Positions 8,043 through 10,924 of a stretch of DNA of 10,924 bases are shown here, piece by piece. Each line of letters begins with the position of its first letter. Position 1 is the stretch's first letter. Below the pieces are notes generated by a model. It was not told the origin of the DNA. It saw only the letters and a list, made by a program, of their open reading frames with translations, and made no database searches. Source of the DNA: Pseudomonadota bacterium (GTDB taxonomy: Bacteria; Pseudomonadota; Gammaproteobacteria; Burkholderiales; Burkholderiaceae_D); NCBI GenBank assembly GCA_023416415.1, contig JAEZHR010000183.1, positions 1 to 10,924 of the forward strand, written 5' to 3'. Position numbers and translations under genes: made by a program.

Positions 8043-8059
8043 GGAGACATGGTGTCTCC
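8043..8059. promoter_or_regulatory. 17-base perfect palindrome, candidate operator or leader hairpin
   Basis: GGAGACA (8043-8049) and TGTCTCC (8053-8059) are perfect inverted copies around TGG. The element lies 25 bases upstream of the oxoprolinase start codon, just before its ribosome site on the minus strand. Its size suits a dimeric regulator such as the nearby MarR protein; as RNA it would form a 7-bp hairpin. Neither role is shown. Confidence 0.5.
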
Positions 8060-8090
8060 GTTTTCCTTTCCTGCCACTTGCAGCTTTCCC

Positions 8091-8116
8091 GAAGCGCAGC
8101 CTCTGGTCTGCGCTTC
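8091..8116. repeat. Perfect 9-bp inverted repeat in the divergent region
   Basis: GAAGCGCAG (8091-8099) and CTGCGCTTC (8108-8116) pair perfectly around an eight-base loop. No T run follows on either strand, so it is not a standard terminator. It may be a leader hairpin of the oxoprolinase transcript or a protein site. Confidence 0.6.
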
Positions 8117-8169
8117 AATCAAATGCGCGCCTTGCAGGTGCTGCCGCCTGCCGCGCTGCCAGTTCTGAG

Positions 8170-8211
8170 GGAGGAGAGAAAGGGGTATGAAAACCCGGTG
8201 TCATCTCCTCC
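8170..8211. repeat. Nested inverted repeat in the divergent region
   Basis: GGAGGAGA (8170-8177) pairs with TCTCCTCC (8204-8211); inside, GGGT (8183-8186) pairs with ACCC (8193-8196) around a six-base loop. The two stems are separated by an unpaired internal loop of about five to seven bases on each side. The purine-rich arm contains ribosome-site-like GGAGG, so folding could hide or expose it, but no gene starts directly after it. Confidence 0.5.
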
Positions 8212-8314
8212 TTGCAGCCCGATTTCAAGTGACGGCATGAATCAGGCTCCGTGCTTCTGACCATAAATCATGCTGGTCCGCATCTTTTTCTTGAATCGTT
8301 GAATTGTTTTTACT

Positions 8315-8344
8315 ATTTTATGTTTGTCAGCGACGAAATGTAAG
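8315..8344 (-). promoter_or_regulatory. Candidate sigma-70 promoter for the oxoprolinase gene
   Basis: On the minus strand CTTACA (8344-8339) and TAAAAT (8320-8315) are 18 bases apart, matching four and five of six consensus bases. It sits back to back with the plus-strand promoter candidate. The distance to the oxoprolinase start is about 300 bases, so a nearer promoter is possible. Confidence 0.35.
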
Positions 8345-8352
8345 AGAATTTA

Positions 8353-8382
8353 TTGACATATTATCGTCGTGGTACTTAATAT
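8353..8382 (+). promoter_or_regulatory. Sigma-70 promoter of the TRAP operon
   Basis: A perfect -35 box TTGACA (8353-8358) is followed after 18 bases by TAATAT (8377-8382), which has four of six -10 matches. The region is AT-rich. Transcription would begin near 8390, giving a very short leader before the GGAGG ribosome site at 8395-8399. Confidence 0.6.
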
Positions 8383-8407
8383 TCAAGAAAATTTGGAGGG
8401 CGGCAAG

Positions 8408-9433
8408 ATGAGGAGGGCACTTTCCCGCGTGTGCGCAACCCCGCTTGCGCTCGTTCTGATCTTTGTGATTCATGGGGCTCGCGCACAAGACGAAATTCCG
8501 TTCGCGACGGCCTACGCGCCGGATAATTTCCAGACAGAGAACCTGGTTCAATTTGCCACTGACGTCAGGAGTGCGACCGGTGGCAAGGTCAAGATCACCG
8601 TGCATGCTGCTGGCAGCATGCTCAAACCTGCAGATATTTTCGACGGTGTTCGCGATGGGAGGGCAGGGGGCGGGGAAGTCATCATGTCGAGTCTCGCCAA
8701 AGAGCACCTGCTTTTCGGCATGGATGCGCTGCCCTTCATCGTTTCTGGTTACGAAGACGCGCGCAGGATGTGGGAAGTTTCACGCAAGGGCGTAGCCAAG
8801 GCACTGGAGGAGCGCGGTCTTCAAATGCTTTATGCGGTGCCGTGGCCCCCGCAAAACCTCTATTCGCAGAAGGCAATCAATTCGATCGGCGATTTCAAGG
8901 GTTTGCGAATGCGTGCCTACAACCCTGCAACGGTTCGGATTGCGCAGTTAGTTCAGGCCAAGCCAGTAACGATAGAAGTTGTTGATTTGCACCAGGCCAT
9001 TGCCGATGGGCGGCTCGATCTCATGCTCACATCGAGCTGGACGGGCGTGGAAACCAAGGCATGGGGCCGACTTCGCCATTACTACAAGGTGAACGCCTGG
9101 ATTCCAAAGAATATTGTATTTATAAGAAAGTCAATTTTTGATAACTTGGATGCAACATCGCGCCACATCGTTCTGGAGCAGGCGCGCCAGGCCGAAGAGC
9201 GAGGGTGGCGGCTTTCCGAGAACAGTGACCGCAAATACGAAGTGATGCTGGCCGCAAACAACGTCAATGTCGCAACGATGGACTTTTTCATTCGGCAGTA
9301 CCTGGATCGCATCGGCGAAACGCTTGCACGCGAGTGGCTGAAACAGGCGGGACAGGAGGAGCTGAATGTTCTACTTCAGTACACCACCGAGCGCTCCATG
9401 CGCAGCAGCACAACGAGTAGTTCGGAAAATTGA
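8408..9433 (+). CDS. dctP: TRAP transporter substrate-binding protein, DctP family (first copy)
   Basis: A periplasmic receptor that delivers an organic acid to a TRAP permease. It has 341 residues. The ATG at 8408 is chosen because GGAGG lies eight bases upstream and a signal peptide starts here (RR at 2-3, hydrophobic core, ARA|Q cleavage near 26); an in-frame GTG at 8369 overlaps the promoter. The mature part follows the DctP fold: FQTENLVQFATDV (41-53), KVKITVHAAGSM (60-71), PWPPQNLYS (145-153), and LRMRAYNP (166-173), where R169 aligns with the Arg that usually binds the substrate carboxylate. TSSWTG (208-213) lines the cleft. DGRAGGGE (83-90) replaces the usual GQVQIG-like stretch. It is a clear paralogue of the next gene. 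Part of the gene near 9111-9150 is very AT-rich (8 G/C in 40 bases). The ligand may be pyroglutamate, inferred from context. Confidence 0.9.
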   Translation: MRRALSRVCATPLALVLIFVIHGARAQDEIPFATAYAPDNFQTENLVQFATDVRSATGGKVKITVHAAGSMLKPADIFDGVRDGRAGGGEVIMSSLAKEHLLFGMDALPFIVSGYEDARRMWEVSRKGVAKALEERGLQMLYAVPWPPQNLYSQKAINSIGDFKGLRMRAYNPATVRIAQLVQAKPVTIEVVDLHQAIADGRLDLMLTSSWTGVETKAWGRLRHYYKVNAWIPKNIVFIRKSIFDNLDATSRHIVLEQARQAEERGWRLSENSDRKYEVMLAANNVNVATMDFFIRQYLDRIGETLAREWLKQAGQEELNVLLQYTTERSMRSSTTSSSEN

Positions 9434-9438
9434 GGCAT

Positions 9439-9457
9439 TTCCGCAGCTGTCGCGGAA
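9439..9457 (+). terminator. Small hairpin after the first receptor gene, possible attenuator
   Basis: TTCCGC (9439-9444) and GCGGAA (9452-9457) form a 6-bp stem with a seven-base loop, six bases after the first receptor stop. TGGATGTTTGTTTT follows, which is T-rich but interrupted. It may stop part of the transcripts before the second receptor; the call is weak. Confidence 0.35.
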
Positions 9458-9482
9458 TGGATGTTTGTTTTGGCAGCAGAGC

Positions 9483-9511
9483 GCAACAGATCTCCGTGGA
9501 GGTCTTGTTGC
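9483..9511 (+). repeat. Long imperfect hairpin between the two receptor genes
   Basis: GCAACA (9483-9488) pairs with TGTTGC (9506-9511), and GATCTC (9489-9494) with GAGGTC (9499-9504) through one T-G wobble. One T (9505) is bulged and the loop is CGTG, giving a 12-bp stem. No T run follows. It lies 22 bases before the ribosome site of the second receptor and could protect its messenger or bind a protein as an operator. Confidence 0.6.
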
Positions 9512-9545
9512 AAATGAAGGTGTCTTTCCGCAAAAGGAGACTTAA

Positions 9546-10520
9546 ATGAAGGCTATTCGCAATCTCGCCCTTGCTGTAACGCTTGCAGTTGGAACCCAGG
9601 CTGCCATGGCCCAGGCAAAATGGGATTTCCCCACCGGCTATTCGGCCAACAGCTTCCAGGTCGAAAACATCGTTCAGTTCGCCAAGGATGTCGAGAAGGC
9701 GGTACCGGGCAAGATCTCCATGACGGTGCATCCGAACGGGTCGCTGTACAAGGCCAATGAAATCAAACGCGCGGTACAGACGGGGCAGGTGCAGATCGGC
9801 CAGTTCATTCTGTCCGGAGCTGCCAATGAAAATGCACTGTTCGGCATCGAATCGATCCCTTTCCTCGCCACCAGCTATCCCGAGGCAAAGAAGCTCGCAG
9901 ATCTCTCACGCCCGGCGCTTGAGAAGCTGCTTGCTTCGCAAGGCATGAAGCTTCTGTTCACGACTCCGTGGCCCGGTCAAAGTCTGTATACGAACAAGCC
10001 GATCACCTCAGCTGCGGATTTCAGCGGTACAAAGATGCGTACGTTCGACCCGACGACCAACCGTATCGCCCAGTTGCTGCGCGCCCAGCCCGCAACGATT
10101 CAACTGTCTGAACTTGGGCAAGCGCTCGCCATCGGCGCTGTCGACAACTTCCTGACTTCCAGCGCATCGGGCATTGAAAGCAAGCTGTACGAGCATGTGA
10201 AGTACTTCTACAAGGTCAATGCATTCCTGCCGAAGAACGCGGTTGTCGTGAGTCAGAAGGCCTTTGATTCCCTCGACAAGGCAACTCAGGATGCCATTTT
10301 GAAGGCGGCGGCGGATGCTGATGCGCGTGGATGGGTCGTTTCCGAGCAGAAGAACGAGGAGTATCTGAAAGGGCTTTCGGCAAACGGCATGACCGTTTCG
10401 GAACCTTCGGACAAGCTGCGTGCCGACCTGGCTCGCATCGGCGAAGCGATGACGGCAGAGTGGCTGCGTAATGCAGGCGATGAGGGCAAGCAAATCATCG
10501 AGGCCTACAAGCGGAAGTAA
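9546..10520 (+). CDS. dctP: TRAP transporter substrate-binding protein, DctP family (second copy)
   Basis: A 324-residue periplasmic receptor, paralogous to the first. AAGGAG lies six bases before the ATG at 9546. The signal peptide MKAIRNLALAVTLAVGTQAAMA would be cut near residue 22. Aligned without gaps to the first copy, 21 of the first 43 mature residues are identical by eye. Family stretches are FQVENIVQFAKDV (37-49), VQTGQVQIGQF (77-87), TPWPGQSLYTN (140-150) and TKMRTFDPTTNRIAQLL (162-178), with R165 as the likely carboxylate-binding Arg. NFLTSSASG (201-209) faces the cleft. It keeps the common GQVQIG stretch that the first copy lost, and it is directly followed by dctQ, so it is the better candidate for the main receptor. 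Two Bordetella DctP receptors are known to bind pyroglutamate; assigning that ligand here is inference. Confidence 0.93.
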   Translation: MKAIRNLALAVTLAVGTQAAMAQAKWDFPTGYSANSFQVENIVQFAKDVEKAVPGKISMTVHPNGSLYKANEIKRAVQTGQVQIGQFILSGAANENALFGIESIPFLATSYPEAKKLADLSRPALEKLLASQGMKLLFTTPWPGQSLYTNKPITSAADFSGTKMRTFDPTTNRIAQLLRAQPATIQLSELGQALAIGAVDNFLTSSASGIESKLYEHVKYFYKVNAFLPKNAVVVSQKAFDSLDKATQDAILKAAADADARGWVVSEQKNEEYLKGLSANGMTVSEPSDKLRADLARIGEAMTAEWLRNAGDEGKQIIEAYKRK

Positions 10521-10541
10521 CTGAAAAAGAGTGAAGCGCAA

Positions 10542-10564
10542 GGCTGCCCGCCGAGCGGGCAGCC
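10542..10564 (+). repeat. Perfect 9-bp hairpin between dctP and dctQ
   Basis: GGCTGCCCG (10542-10550) and CGGGCAGCC (10556-10564) form a perfect GC-rich stem with a five-base loop, 21 bases after the receptor stop. No T tract follows and the dctQ ribosome site comes six bases later. Such stems can protect the 3' end of an upstream message and so allow more receptor than permease; that role is inferred here. Confidence 0.75.
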
Positions 10565-10583
10565 GAACCTGGAGGAGATTCAC

Positions 10584-10924
10584 ATGGCACGCCTGCTCGA
10601 TGGCTTCTATCGGTGGCTACTTTATCTGGGGGCCGTTTTCATGCTCACCACCCTGATCACTATCCTGCTGGGCATTGCCGGGCGCCAGTTCGGATTCGAT
10701 ATTCCCGGACTTGACGCCTATGCCGGATATTCAATTGCGGCTGCGCTGTTCCTGGCATTGCCGGCAACCTTGCGACAAGGGGAGCATATTCGCGTCACCT
10801 TGCTGCTTAATAAACTATCGGGCACGCCGCGCAAGATTCTTGATTACTGGTGCCTTCTGGCCGGCTCGGCCATCGCAATCTACTTTGCGTGGTATTCGGT
10901 GCGTCTGGTCTGGCTGTCTTACGT
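10584..10924 (+). CDS. dctQ: TRAP transporter small permease DctQ (cut by window end)
   Basis: The first 113 codons of a small inner-membrane subunit; no stop is reached. GGAGG (10571-10575) lies eight bases before the ATG. The reading gives a first membrane helix (LLYLGAVFMLTTLITILLGIA, about residues 13-33), then RQFGFDIPGLDAYAGYSIAAALFLALPATLRQGEHIRV, the typical DctQ stretch in which a Q/R-G-E/H-I-R-V turn follows the second helix, and then a third hydrophobic segment (CLLAGSAIAIYFAWYSVRLVW). A full DctQ has four helices and about 160-190 residues, so part is missing. DctQ works with the large permease DctM, expected just downstream, in sodium-driven uptake of the ligand caught by the DctP receptors. 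Confidence 0.93.
   Translation, partial: MARLLDGFYRWLLYLGAVFMLTTLITILLGIAGRQFGFDIPGLDAYAGYSIAAALFLALPATLRQGEHIRVTLLLNKLSGTPRKILDYWCLLAGSAIAIYFAWYSVRLVWLSY

Larger units (their letters stand above)
8019..8407. promoter_or_regulatory. Divergent control region between oxoprolinase and TRAP receptor genes
   Basis: This 389-base stretch has no convincing gene. The half next to the oxoprolinase gene is GC-richer and holds three inverted repeats (8043-8059, 8091-8116, 8170-8211). The half next to the receptor gene is AT-rich and holds candidate promoters in both directions. If the minus-strand candidate at 8315-8344 is used, the oxoprolinase messenger would carry a structured leader of almost 300 bases. 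Confidence 0.7.

Noticed and set aside
8078..8260. A 60-codon plus-strand frame in the divergent region
   Set aside because: There is no ribosome site, no recognisable motif, and it runs across inverted repeats, so non-coding structure is the better explanation.
8369..8407. Upstream GTG start for the first DctP receptor
   Set aside because: It would place 13 residues before a normal signal peptide and lies within the promoter; the ATG at 8408 has a well-spaced GGAGG.

Overview
The window looks like chromosomal DNA of a GC-rich proteobacterium, most likely a betaproteobacterium of the Burkholderiales. This rests on the mix of families (OmpW-type porin, RarD permease, P1B-5 ATPase, paralogous DctP receptors, fused HyuA/HyuB hydrolase) and on GC-rich codon use; it is an inference, not a species call. 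I saw no mobile element, tRNA, rRNA or CRISPR array.

Layout. Bases 1-210 (+) are the 3' end of an OmpW-family outer-membrane protein. It converges on a minus-strand run read right to left: a MarR-type regulator (3589-4146), a RarD-type EamA permease (2621-3514) and a P1B-5-type metal ATPase with a C-terminal hemerythrin-like domain (279-2561). A strong intrinsic terminator (4259-4296, minus strand) separates this run from a large minus-strand 5-oxoprolinase/hydantoinase gene (4345-8018). That gene carries a one-base frameshift near 7341, so it reads as two overlapping open frames although together they restore a full-length 1224-residue protein. A 389-base AT-rich, hairpin-rich divergent control region (8019-8407) follows. 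On the plus strand beyond it lie two tandem paralogous TRAP receptors of the DctP family (8408-9433 and 9546-10520) and the start of a TRAP small permease, DctQ (10584 onward, cut by the window end).

How the parts may work together. The oxoprolinase family hydrolyses 5-oxoproline (pyroglutamate) to glutamate with ATP, and a pair of Bordetella pertussis DctP receptors (DctP6 and DctP7) is known to bind pyroglutamate. Two DctP receptors plus DctQ divergent from an oxoprolinase-type enzyme therefore suggest a pyroglutamate (or related lactam) uptake-and-hydrolysis locus, with the nearby MarR protein as candidate regulator. The frameshift would disable the hydrolysis step if it is real. The RarD permease and the metal ATPase are 20 to 59 bases apart and probably co-transcribed, but no functional link to the lactam locus is visible.

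Points worth a second look are the frameshift, the hemerythrin-tailed ATPase, the structured divergent intergenic region, an 11-base motif found at both ends of the oxoprolinase gene, and hairpins placed between the receptor and permease genes.
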